Positions 25,699 through 37,289 of a DNA stretch of 64,000 nucleotides are shown here, piece after piece. The stretch spans positions 41,368,437 to 41,432,436 of the forward strand of contig JALGQZ010000004.1 in assembly GCA_023105745.1 (NCBI GenBank). The letters run 5' to 3'. The notes below the pieces were generated by a model that ran no database searches, was not told the origin of the DNA, and worked only from the letters and a program-made list of their open reading frames with translations. Each line of letters begins with the position of its first letter. The first letter of the stretch is position 1. This stretch comes from Austropuccinia psidii (lineage: Eukaryota; Basidiomycota; Pucciniomycetes; Pucciniales; Sphaerophragmiaceae). The translations under genes were made by a program, and so were the position numbers.

Positions 25699-26336
25699 TG
25701 TAAAAGGCCAGCTTCTTTTTCGAAGACAAAACCTTTCTGTATGAACTTTTCAAAGTATTAAGCTTGTTTAGACTGCAGCCAAAAGTTTTCCACCCAGGAT
25801 GAACATTAATTACTTTACGAATCTTTTTCGACCCTGCGAAATACGATGGGAGCCTTGTTTCTATAGACAACCAACGATGCAGAACGGCACACAGTGCCTA
25901 TCGGAGTCATAAAACATATAAACTCGATCTATTCCGGTCAGTTGATGAAAAGAAAGGGCAAGGGCCTTCTTGCGTCCACTCCCAAGATAAATAAAAAAAA
26001 AAGAAAAAAAAAAAACAGGAGGAAATAATGATAGAGTGACGAAAAAGAAACCAACAGAAAGCCTCTCTTAGAAACTTGGCCTTGATGCAGCAAAAAAGGC
26101 AATCACCTCTAAATTTAGAGCAAGGATTTGCTTGTCTAGTCTTTTCTCTGCCGCTTAATTTTTAATTCAATTGACTAGGAACTGCTGTAAGTCTGACCAG
26201 ACACAAATAGCAAGATTCGATATTCATATCAGGGGCGGTTTTGCCTGGCGGTGACTGACTGCGAACCAGCAAGGCATTGGCAAGGCTCTGGTTATTTGCG
26301 AAGGAACGTGGCACATATTAGAATAATGGTAGCTTA
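25699..26336 (-). other. Upstream region of the membrane-protein gene; possible 5' exon
   Basis: The region is GC-richer and probably holds the promoter and 5' exon(s) of the minus-strand gene, and perhaps of a divergent plus-strand gene. On the minus strand a 68-codon frame is open from 26067 to 25861. It begins with a hydrophobic run (SVGFFFVTLSLFPP, then Phe-rich) and ends CVPFCIVGCL, but it has no ATG at its start and part of the hydrophobicity comes from a T12 and a T10 run (about 25991-26015). I could not join it to the downstream exon with confidence. Confidence 0.3.
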
Positions 26337-27028
26337 ATGATGGAGGTGAATAAAAAATCTAGTTCAAATGAGGATGACACTGTAGAAGAACCACCACCAC
26401 TCAAGAATGGGAAACGTTGAAGGATAAATTTCAGCATTTCGCAAACTTATGCACCCATAGAGGTCTTCAAGCCAACGAGGCAAAGGCTTAAAGCAAGGAT
26501 AATCGAGCTAAGTGGGTCGTCCATCTTTTCTTCTGCACCCTTGTTTGATTTTGCATTTCTCAGTGCAGCAGATTCAAACTACGTTTCTGAATGTCTCGTA
26601 GTAAGAGGAACCCATGAGAGAAAGCTGGTAATTGATGAGAAGTATGGTGACTTGCTTTGATTGCAAGCAAGATCAAGTCAATCAATCGAATGTGCGAAAG
26701 ACCACAACTTGAGTCCGTCGAAGAGTGCCATCAGAATGAATCAAATATTCCAGAAAAACAGAAACAAGATAGACTGAGATGCGTCCAGTTCCATGGAGCC
26801 TTCCAATCCAGTGGCCAACTTGGTGCAGCCTCATCGGCCACTCACACTCACAATCCCACAAGGACCCCACAGAATAGGTCTTGTGGGTCCACCATCTGCA
26901 TGTCAGGCAGTGATATGTTTCCTGATTCGAAAGATGCTAGGGTAGCTGGCAATAAGCCTGACCTGCAGAAATTTTGTACCAATAAACTTGATCATCCTAG
27001 GGAGCATATTTCTATTCAAAAAGCTTAG
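26337..27028 (+). pseudogene. Unidentified gene candidate, frame broken (possible pseudogene)
   Basis: The ATG at 26337 opens MMEVNKKSSSNEDD, an acidic start, and runs 27 codons to a TGA. The same frame stays open across 26421-26657 (SISQTYAPIEVFKPTRQ, then SSAPLFDFAFLSAADSNYV), stops at TGA, reopens 26661-26777, stops at TGA, and reopens to about 26950. All three breaks are TGA and could be CGA-to-TGA transitions. A second frame (26657-27028, 123 codons, with LESVEECHQNESNIPEKQKQ and KDARVAGNKPDLQKF) is the longest open stretch and overlaps. So either introns or frameshifts join the two frames, or one is a shadow. I recognise no domain. The GC-richer composition argues for unique coding sequence rather than transposon. 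Confidence 0.4.
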
Positions 27029-29120
27029 ATGAAAACTTATCTATGTTAGATATCAATAATTTTGTAAGTCACTCAGCCTTAAGGATTATTTGCTTTGATC
27101 TAAACTAATCAGCATTTAATTCATCTAATTTACTTTATGTATCTGGCTGGTGCCATTCTCCATTTTACAAGCTTAAGCCTAAACAATGATGTCGTGCTTT
27201 CTTCATAAGCAGGCTAATTTTTCATTTAATCAAAAGGTTCTCTTTTATTATCAAACCAAAATAGATATTTACTTTTCAGATTTCTCAGCATATACATGAA
27301 AACAATATACTTTAAATCATTTTGCAATTAATCTCCGCTCATCAAAAAAATGTTTCATCAAATCTACGTTGAAAATCTATTGGAAAAACTTGAGCTCCTT
27401 ACCTTTAATTTCAACTTTTATCTGGCAAAAAATCTCACAAATTGTTGTTAGGTAGATAGTAGTCCTTTCGATTAATATGAAGTCACTTTGGGAATAGGAT
27501 TTGTAGTGGTGATTTTGATAAGCTAAAGAGCTCTTGATACTGTTATTCGAGTTGATAGATTGACTCAATGTCTTATGAAGAAATTCAGCCCACTCATCCT
27601 TTGCATGAGAGCAAAGAATAGATAAGGATCTTAGCTTAATTTGCCTTGGAAAGGAGGAACGGGAAATTCACTTCCGGCCCATGCGCATCCTGAATGAATT
27701 AAAATTTGAAGCATACCTCTGATGAGAACTTGGTCATTGAAAAATCATGATTTCTTATGTACTCTACAGTCTTTTACCAGTACAGTAAAGTTTTGATCAG
27801 ATAAGCTTCAGTACATTCCAAAAATTCTTGAAAGAATTTCAAGTATTCTTCCCAACCTCTATACTCCAGCCTAGTACAGATGTACATTGAAAATCATAGC
27901 TTTCTTTAACTCCACCATACACAATGTGTTTTTTATTTTGAATTACCTGAAATCTAGTTTATTTGTACTTCCAATTGAAAATTAAACCTGATTATATTTC
28001 AAAATTGTGTGTTAACTGGCGTTTGCATCTTATATCTGAAATTTGGATAGTTCCTCCCTTCTTGAGCTATGTGACCTAGTGGAATTCTGGTTTAGGGAAT
28101 TAATCATGGTTATTCATTCAGAATGTTATAATTGTATTTTTGAATGCTTATAATGCTACCAGTTGATTCATTTTGGGCGGTAATGCTGACCCAGAAGAAG
28201 AACTTGTTATTTTGTCTTGGTTTTTTTTAAACAAACAATAGTTTTTTCCAAAATTGTATACAATTACTTTTTAGTCAAAGTAAGAATCATTCAGTTGAAT
28301 AAGCCTAAATAAATACCATGCATCATCTTTTGTTCTTGAAAGAGTTTGTTTGTGAATAATGCTTTTCTTTATCCAGTGTTTAAAATTCGACTTGGACTTA
28401 ACAATCTGAAAAAGGCTCAAAAATATACTCAACTCTTCCCATTTTTATTATTTTCTTTTTTCAGAATAAGTTGTTTTATACAAGAGCAATAGTTCTTGCA
28501 GTCAAAATTATGAAAAGCTACAGTGTGAGTGAAATTTAAAAATTTTAATTGGACCCATAATTAAAGTATTGTGTGAATTTCATTGAGTGAAAAAACATTT
28601 AAATATTAATTTTTATATTGGAATTTGGACATGGTCTCATATTTTTCATTAATAAAATAATTTAAAAATTGTTACTGATAAAAGTCAAATTCAAAAAAAT
28701 ATTTCTTCATAAAGAAAACAACAAGACAAAAATCACAAATAATGATAATTTTATTTGATATATATTTATGAGAATAAATTTAACTAATATTTGTTGATAT
28801 AAAAGAGATGTATTTCTTCAATTAAATACAGCTCCAATAGCTTCAAAATATGAATCTATTAGCTCCATAAAAAACCAGTTTGTGGGTATCATGATATTTA
28901 TTAATTCTAGGTGAATAAGCTTCCATCTGGCCCCAAATATTATTAATAAATATTTATTCATGATACTAGCATTCTGATGATACATATGAACTTCAGCTCA
29001 CTTATACTATCTATAGTCTAATCAGGTAGGGTATCTCTGTCAGGATTACTCTAAAATATAATACTTACAAGACTATAATTCTGAGTGTGGCATTTAGAAA
29101 TATATTCATAATGAAGGTTT
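27029..29120. other. Unassigned DNA right of the gene island
   Basis: Composition falls back to AT-rich. No gene is recognised; the 63-codon minus frame at 27377-27568 has no recognisable content. The first few hundred bases may be 3' untranslated sequence of the plus-strand candidate. Confidence 0.3.
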
Positions 29121-29124
29121 GGGT

Positions 29125-29690
29125 TTAAATATAAAGGTCTTTACTAGAAATAATGGTGGTGAGTGCTGCTGAAATCCCTGGGCTCAGTGATTTCCAATTA
29201 ACTAACTATAGCAAGTACTAAAACTATCAAGACTAAGATGATACCTCATTTTTTTCCAAGGGTACAATTGTTGGAGACAATTATTGGGAAAAGGAAGCTC
29301 CCTTTTTATCCTGAAAAGTGTGTGGAGGGACCTGTCAGGTTGAGTCTATTTAGAAGCAGTAATTAGGCTATTTACAACTTTAACTGTGACTGTGACACAT
29401 GATAAAAGGTTAAAAATATAGGTATTGATTGATAATAAGGGTTTATAATAAGATGATAAGGGCTTTACTATTATAAAATAGTGGTGGTGAGTGCTGTTGA
29501 AAGCCCTGGGTGCAGCTTTACCTGTTGGATGACAATAATAAAGACTACAATAATTAATATTATAATTATACCTGTTTATTTTCCAAGGGTATAACTGTTT
29601 TTGACAGTTGTACTATGTAGGAATTTAAGAGCAGGATGTGGAAAGCCCTCCTTTTATCCTGAAATGGGGTGGAAAGGCTGCTAGACCTTT
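29125..29690. repeat. Tandem duplication, two units of ~330 bp
   Basis: Unit 1 (about 29125-29345) and unit 2 (about 29455-29680) share, in order, AATGGTGGTGAGTGCTGCTG / AGTGGTGGTGAGTGCTGTTG, CCCTGGG, TTTTCCAAGGGTA(C/T)AA, a GACA(A/G)TT block and CTCC(T)TTTTATCCTGAAA. The last part looks like the transcription-start region of LTRs (CTTTTTATCC). It may be a duplicated LTR segment of an element not otherwise visible. Confidence 0.65.
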
Positions 29691-29709
29691 CCATGTAGAG
29701 GAAGTGAAG

Positions 29710-31720
29710 ATTTTTTCACTCTCTGAGACAGGCTTGTGGTTTGCAAAGGCCTTTATAGCCTGTATTGGGCTCAGATGTGGTTTTGAAACCACATCTGGGC
29801 AGTTTTCACCAATACAGGGTAAAAATTTTCATCTGGGGACCACATAGCCTTCTTATGACGTGTATGACGCATAGAATGCTGTACAGAAACTGTATGTGAC
29901 CCCAGTATTGACTGACTTATGAGGTATTGAAGTATAAACACACTTCTTTGTCTGTTTGACACCTCATAATCATGGTTATGGGATATTATCCCATGGTAAG
30001 GCTGTATTGGCCAGAATATGGGATTTTGACCTTAAAACAGCCATAACTTTGTCAGTTCTTGAGATATCAACCTAAATATTGGTTCAGTGTGTAGCCCTAT
30101 ATGTTTTCTACAAAATGGTACCTTATTTGATATGACTATCATTAAATATGGCAAAGGTATCCCATGTACAAGAGTTTTTGTACATATGCGTGTTTTAGGC
30201 AAAAGATGTATTGGGCTTGTTTGCCCCAAAGCCTTTGTTCTAGTTGAGATATGAGGAAATGGATGACACCATCAGATAGCCCTGATTGTTCTCTTTCCAA
30301 AAAGACCCCACTTTAGGTATCTCACACTGAAACTGTAGAAGTTAGATGGGAGGTAAATGTTTTGTTCACCCTTATTTGGCCTGAATTTGACCATAACTTC
30401 TGTAATACTGGTGCTAGCTCAGCTTGGCTGGTACCATTGGATAGCCCTGACTTGGAGATTCATTTTTCATACCAATTTGATGGGGTTAAGCCTCTTACTC
30501 TGTATTTCAGATGAGAGGTGAAACTAAGGTTTATGCTCAGAAACAACTTTGAGCAGGAATAACTTTGTTATTCTTTGTCCTATGATGATGGGACTTGCAT
30601 ATTTGGAAAGGGGTGAATTTTCCCTTTCTTTTGATACCTTCTGAGCTAATTTGGCTCAGCTCCATGTTCTGGTGGTATCTTGGCTATACCATTGGTTTAT
30701 GGTATTTTGGCTGTCATGCTTGTGCTCTGGTTTTGAGTCACAGGCTGACAGGACCTTTGGTCCTTACCACATGGAACAAGTAAATATTAATCACTCCCAG
30801 GGGTGGTCTTTTGGTTTACACAGCCCTTTATACCCTTTATTAGGCTTAAATGTGGTTTGGAAACCACATCTGGTCACCTTTCCCCAATACAAGGTGAATA
30901 TTTTCTTCTGAGGTCCTCACAGGTGTGTTCTGACAGGCTGGGCACTTAGAAATCTGTACAGCACATTTCAGTGTACCCCATATCAGTCATACTATGAGTT
31001 ATTGAAGTATGAAGAAGCTTTTTTGTCATTTTGATACCTTATATTCATAGTTATGGGATAATATCCCACACTATTGTTTTTTTTCAATATTGTGGGATTC
31101 TGACCTCAAAAATGCCATAAATTTGTCATTTTTGAAGTTAGAGGGCTCAAAACTGGTTGATTTTGTAGCCCTTGATGAGGTATACACAATTTTTACTCAT
31201 TTTTTATGTCTAAAATTCACTATGACAAAGCTATACAGGATTTCAAATTCCATTATTGGAATTTGGATTTTCAAAAAACCTGTATCAAGCTATTATTTTT
31301 AATAATGTTTGTTCTATAGTTGGTGAAGAAATATGCAGAGTATCATTGAAAAGATCAGGATCTTCTCTTTCTATAAAGAACCCACTTTGGTTATCTCACA
31401 CTAAATATATAGAAGTTAGATGTGAGGTGAATATTTTGTCAACCCTTATTTGGCTTATATTCTCTCATAAATCCTGTAGTTTTGGTGACAGTTCTTGTTT
31501 TGAGCTGGAATAACTTTTTCATACCTTGTCCTATTGTTATGGGAGTTGTACATTTGGATAAATTTAAATCTGCTCTTTCTTTTGGAATAAAGTATGAGCT
31601 ATTTTGGCAAATTTCACTTTTAGTTGGAATTTTTCTCTACCATTGGTTTATGGTATATTTGTTGCATGCTTGTACTCTGTATTTGAGGCACAGGCTGACA
31701 ATCTCTTTGGGGGAGTAATA
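29710..31720. repeat. Diverged tandem duplication, units of ~1.07 kb and ~0.94 kb
   Basis: Copy 1 spans about 29710-30782 and copy 2 about 30783-31720. Landmarks are 1073 bp apart: GGTTT..A.AGGCCTTTATA at 29739/30812, CCATAA.TTTGTCA at 30041/31115 and CCCACTTT.GGTATCTCACACT at 30308/31381. ATTGGTTTATGGTAT (30691/31642) is only 951 bp apart, so copy 2 lost about 120 bp. Two palindromes are kept in both copies: ATGTGGTTT..AAACCACAT and TGGGATA.TATCCCA. The short open frames here (29638, 30595, 30651, 31090, 31256, 31482) do not stay in register between copies, so the unit looks non-coding. Confidence 0.8.
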
Positions 31721-32661
31721 ATTGTCTGATTCTTGAAAAATTAGAGCTTTAGGTTGTGTGCACCTAAAGGAAATTAATATAACTCTGTATATCACTGGCA
31801 CTCCTAATAAGTCTTTTAAATAGGAAATTAAGTAAAACTAAAGAGAATATTCAAATAAAACTACAAAATAGTAAGGACTACTTTTTTTTGAAGAATAAAT
31901 TTCATCAAATACTCTGAGGTAACCAAAAAGGATTTTTTCTGTATATCTTGGAAAGTGTTTTTGAAAAGTTTATTTTGAAGATAATCAAAATTCTAATGGA
32001 ATGTTTGAATGCATTAAGTAATAATTGGGAAAATTTCATATAAAATATTATGTTTTAGTTTCATTTTTATATCATATTTTTTCTTTAATGCATAAATTTA
32101 TATTTCTTATATTCTTTTTTTAGGATAGAATTAAGTATTGTTCAATCTATTCCATCAGTACATAGCTATTGGTTTTATTAGTAAACTACTATAAAATAGC
32201 TTTAAAATATGAGTATGGAATGAAAAGTGAGGCTTAAAGAAGTGAACAAATTCTATTACAAGATGACTAATTTATATCTAGACATACACTATAGCTATTA
32301 GTGCTATGAAAAACTATAGTTAAGATATGATTAAAGGACTCTACCACAGGAGGTTAGTTATCTTTAATTCTATTGAGAATCCTGGATGCAGTATCTCTCA
32401 ATTTATTAATCATGGAAAAGACAAAAATAAGAATTTTTTTAATTATGACCATGTAATTTTAATCGTACTATTATTTAAGATAGCTATCTATACCTTTTAA
32501 TAATTGATAGATAAAATATTATAAGACTTCTTATGGGATAGAAAGTCTCCTTGTCTCACTTCTGCGAATTAAGGAGTTCCTATATTCTCCAAATATTCAC
32601 AGTATATAGGGACTCCCCTTCAGAAGTACCACTTGTTGTTCTTAAGCCTATTACACTACTG
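31721..32661. other. Unassigned AT-rich DNA
   Basis: Nothing recognisable is seen on either strand. Confidence 0.3.
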
Positions 32662-35600
32662 GTTTGTGGCTACAGAAACCATGAGAAAAGTGGCTATACC
32701 TGATATAAGGTTCTGAATTTTAAAATAGTTTGATATTAGAAAAACTTTATTTTTGTTTTTATGTATAACTAAATTATTGGAAAATGAAAAAAGCAAAATT
32801 TTGATTTCTATTTTTTAGCTATTCACATACATAGAAATATTCGAGCTCTTTTTGAACATTTTACATATCTTATAAATATGAATTAATGATCCAAAGATAC
32901 AATCCCCTCTTTTTAAAGAAACTTAATGAGTTAAATTAAGCTCTTGAACAATAAAGTATTTTTTATATTAATCAAGATTTTATGCAGCATATACACTGCA
33001 ATTATGAAGAATAAATTCCTTCAAGTTGAATTAAACAATATTAATTGAAAATAAGAACATAATAAAATGGAGTTTATATTGAATAAATATCACCAGTATT
33101 TTAGTATTTCCAACTCTCAAGATGAGAGTTAGTCACTTAAATAAATGAGACATAAGAATTTGAAGAGAAAAATCTGGTCTTTCTTTTATAATTGAGGGCT
33201 TCATACTCAAGTACCAACCCATATTTTGGGGATAATTCTTACACCAAAAGATTCTGGAGAATAGAATCTGCATTTATCATTACAATCCAAAACATTTGTT
33301 TTTTTTACATTTAAACAGCTAACTTATTTCTTTATAGGGAAAAATATATACATCACTTCAAGTTCTCAGTCAAGCAAAAAAACAAATGTTCAGCTCAATA
33401 CCTTTATTTACCATCTCAAAAGGCTTAAGGGAGAATATTTTGGTAAGAGGTTCTCAGATAACCCAGGAAAGATATTGTATCATATATTAAAGAAGTTAAA
33501 GTATATTTTATTCATTCTGCAAAAATTTCATTTAATTTCCTTGATATTTTGAACATTAATTTATTTCAATTATTCTGTTAGCTAAATATTGATCATTCAG
33601 ACACCTTTTTCTGTAATATATTTTGAAATTATATTTCCTAAAAATTATATCCCCTTTTATTCATCATGTTGAGGTTACTAATCCTTAAATATGTGCTGTA
33701 ATTTATATTATAAGTTTATAGCTTTTTTCATGTTTAAAGCCACAAAATATGTGGTTTTTGATGGGGTTTTCATTTCAATCCCTTAAACATAATTCACATA
33801 ATTTGGAAATAGTTGATAATTAGGGATAGAAATAGGATACATTAATAATGAAAAACAATTTGAGACTTCTTATGCCATAAAATTGTTTTATAGACATTTT
33901 TAAGACTACAAGATTCCCCAATTTTACTATGAAGACACACCTTAAGCCAATAGAAAATTAAATAGCTATAGGAAAAATATAACAGCTGGCAGATAATCTG
34001 ATAAACAATATTATTCACCCAATTTAATTTACAACGATTATTCAAGAAGAAAAATAAAAACATCATGGAGTTTTATCAAGGTATTTTTCTTAAAATTCAT
34101 CTAAAATTTTATTATTAATCTTCCTGAATCTGAAAGGTACTATAGGCTACTCATAAAAGCTGAAAGTGAATAAAATGGAGATCATATTCTATACGCCCAT
34201 TGTTATTTATTATTATGTTTCTGCATATTTCTGAGAAATTTAAGAAATTAAAATACAAAGAACGGAAATTTGTGTATATTTGGTATTCAGATTGGGATAA
34301 AAATATGATAGTATGGACTGGAGCTGTATTTTTAAATGAACTTGAAATAAGTATTCTGGAAGAAATTTGGAAGTAGGTTGGACATGATACACATATCATG
34401 TGAGAGCCATATCAAATTAGATTCCCTTAATCATCCAAAAAAACCGGAAAAACTTCTAATAATACTTTCTAAACAACAACATGAATATTTATCCATATTT
34501 ATGTTCAGCTAATCTTTTGATTCATAAGTATCCTTCTGAAAAGGGGTTTTTTACCACAACATTTATATTTCTTTTGATAGAATTAGTTTTTCTTAAATAA
34601 AAGGAATGATCTTATTTATGATTGGATCATTAATCTTTTCATTGTTGGATATATGTTTTGTGAAATAATAATACAGATTGGAATGATGGAATATCCCAAA
34701 ATAATCTTTTATATTGATGTTAACTTCATTTCACCAGAATAAAATCAAAGTGAATGTTAATTATTATTTGTAACTCCATTCCAAAAGTAATTAGAATAAA
34801 ACCTTAAGCTTTTATGAAATTCTCTCATCTTCTTCGAGTTAGATATTATATCAAGATTCAAATTTTGAGGGATATATAAATTATTAAATTGGATTTACAA
34901 TGAATTATCTCAAAAGTATTACTTTCATGAAATATATCTTTTAGTCAACTCTTCTCAAAAAAATGCATGAAAAGCTATAACAAACTCTTTGAAACACCAT
35001 TTTTTTAAAAAAAAAATCAAACAAAACAACGGAAAAAACTTATAAAAGAATTAAAAATGGATTCAAAAAGCTAATTAAATAAGATCTTCAAGCGTTCTTG
35101 ATGATTTTTATTAGTTTGCACTTCATTTTTATCATTTTTTCTCAATTTCTTTCTGATATTCAAAGGAAATATAGGTCTGCTTTAGCTTAATAATAATTTT
35201 TTTATTAATTAATGATTATATTATTATTTTATTATTTTTATCTTTTTTAAGTTTAATTGATTTTTTGATTTTATTTGAAAATTCACAGTAAAAAACTCTA
35301 TAAAGCCTTGTACTGTAGAAAATCCAACTATCTTCAAATTTCTTGCATAAGCATTCCTTTTAAAGAACAAGAATATACTGTAAAGATATTTTCAAAGTAT
35401 AAGGCTATACAGAGCCTTGCACTACAGTTCTTAACCCAAAACCTTCATACAAAAACACAAGAAATTATTTTCTCAAAAGACAAAATATGAAATAGAAAAC
35501 ATAAAAAAGTGATGACTTAAAAAAGCTGATTTTTTTACAGTGGGAGAGTTCAGTCCATTACAGCCATTTTCCTTAGAAAAAATGATCAAAATGAAAAAAG

Positions 35601-36247
35601 AAAAAAACAAATTAATAAGAAAAAGGGTTAGCTCTTTCTTGATGATGTATTTTTGAACAGAAATTTTTCCAAGATATACTTTTTTTTTAATTTTGAAAAC
35701 AAAAAAAAATCAAGAGGAAAAATAAAAATCCTACATTAGTAAAAAAATGGAATTACCCAAAATAGTCTTTTCAGTCTTGTTTTAAGTGGGATAATTTGAA
35801 GCTGAAAAATCTTCAAAAAGAGAGTAGTGATGAATTCAATTAAAGTTTCTATATGTTTGGAAATATTGATTTTTCCATCAGAGACTTGAAAAGAGGAAAA
35901 TAAGGATTTAAGCTCAAATATATCCTTGAGATAAAACTCTATAAAAAATGATACTTTGATAGATAGATAAGCTGAAAATAAACTAATTTTTTATTTCAAT
36001 TAATTACTATAGTACCAATTGAATAGCTTATTCATTATCAATTCAAAGAAAAAGGAATAAAAAAAGAAAATTCTGTAATCTTCTATTAGCTTGGAATATT
36101 TTGAAATATAAACAAATATTGATGTTCTGGGTTCAACTTAGCTCCAAGAATTAGTTAGTCCATATACTTTTCTGGGTCCAAGACACTTTCAAAATGGAAC
36201 ACCTACTGTCAGGCATAGCCATTTTGCTCATGGTACGCACCACAAAC
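32662..36247. mobile_element. ~3.6-kb segment bounded by inverted repeats (candidate TIR element)
   Basis: The left end 32662-32703 reads GTTTGTGG, then ACCATGAGAAAAGTGGCTAT, then ACCTGA. The right end 36209-36247 on the other strand reads GTTTGTGG, ACCATGAGCAAAATGGCTAT, GCCTGA. About four in five positions match over ~40 bp. I found no clear target duplication (CTG and ACA at the flanks) and no transposase inside. The interval holds only short AT-rich frames, including 35275-35490, which spans a direct repeat AGCCTTG(T/C)ACT(G/A)(T/C)AG at 35297 and 35412. An LTR-derived origin of the ends cannot be excluded. Confidence 0.4.
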
Positions 36248-36249
36248 AC

Positions 36250-37289
36250 ATCAATTTTGGCCAATAAGTAGTGAAAGTCTTTTTTCAATGGACATGTCAG
36301 AAGTATTGGTATTTTAGTGGGACTTGCAAGTAAATAAATAAAAAATATCTGAGGTCATTATTGGGAATATTGGATGTTTTTTAGCTCATAGGTGTATAAC
36401 CTGGTACAGAGCCTGTAATCCCAATTAGGGCTTGGAAATATTTTAACCCAGATATGTTGGTGGTTTTTTGAAGTAAATTGAAAGAAAAAACATGGATATC
36501 TAGGAATTAATTACATTATTAACTATAAAAGTGGCATTTATTGTGCTCAATTACTTAATAGAGCCCATGAAAAATGACATATTTTGATATTTTAAGGAGC
36601 TCTGTATTAAAGATAAAGTAAACTACATCCCATAAATTTTTGTCAGATTCAACTATATCAAGTTTCAAATTGGACAGAAATGTAGGTATTTATTAGCCCT
36701 TCAATTTAATACCCCTCAATTTATATCTCTTAATAAGTGGGGAGAAGCTACAGAAGTTTGTTTTTGGTTAGAACTTAATTTTTATATTGAAAGGGTTTAG
36801 CCAGGATATTTAGGTTAGGTGTGAGTAAAAATTGTTTTAAAGTGACTAAAATTAAAGCTCTGGCTGAGCTCTTTGAAATTTGTTTTCCTTTGATGTGGTA
36901 TGGGAAATACCTTATTTGAATTAAGAGGTGTTTATTCAATGTAAAGTTGGGAAATTGCAAATTTCTGAGATGGAGGTGCTATGGAGAAACAATTTTAACC
37001 ATTTTGAATCCCTCACTGAGCTTTCTGTAGCTATAAAACCCCCATGGAGCTTGAAAAAATTCAAACACCTATATTATATGTGGAATTCAGGCTTTGGATT
37101 TTTGGATAATCAGTAAAGAATGAAAAAGGATGTAAATTAGCCATCAATTATCCAAATTGATTAGTAATTTTCCATTATTTAGGAAATATATCCCTATTTA
37201 TGGCTTCTCATGTATCAAATTTTTTCCTCTTATCAGAATTTAAAGATAGCAAATCTCTTTGTGGTGCATGGAAATTATACTGGCTCTCT
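36250..37289. other. Unassigned; expected location of element D's 3' end
   Basis: The minus-strand pol of element D ends near 37290, so its 3' untranslated region and LTR should lie here. I could not define an LTR border or polypurine tract. Open frames at 36775-36960 and 36928-37116 carry no recognisable content. Confidence 0.3.

Noticed and set aside
25565..25870. 101-codon minus-strand frame overlapping the first exon of the membrane-protein gene
   Set aside because: The other frame joins the downstream TM exon through a good intron; this one ends in a stop and gives no continuation. It could still contribute a 5' exon portion.
26682..26870. 62-codon minus-strand frame in the gene island
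   Set aside because: It is opposite longer plus-strand frames with better protein character and has no recognisable motif.
30595..31718. Several 60-90-codon plus-strand frames in the tandem repeat
   Set aside because: Corresponding positions in the two tandem copies are not in the same frame and carry different stops, so selection for protein is unlikely.
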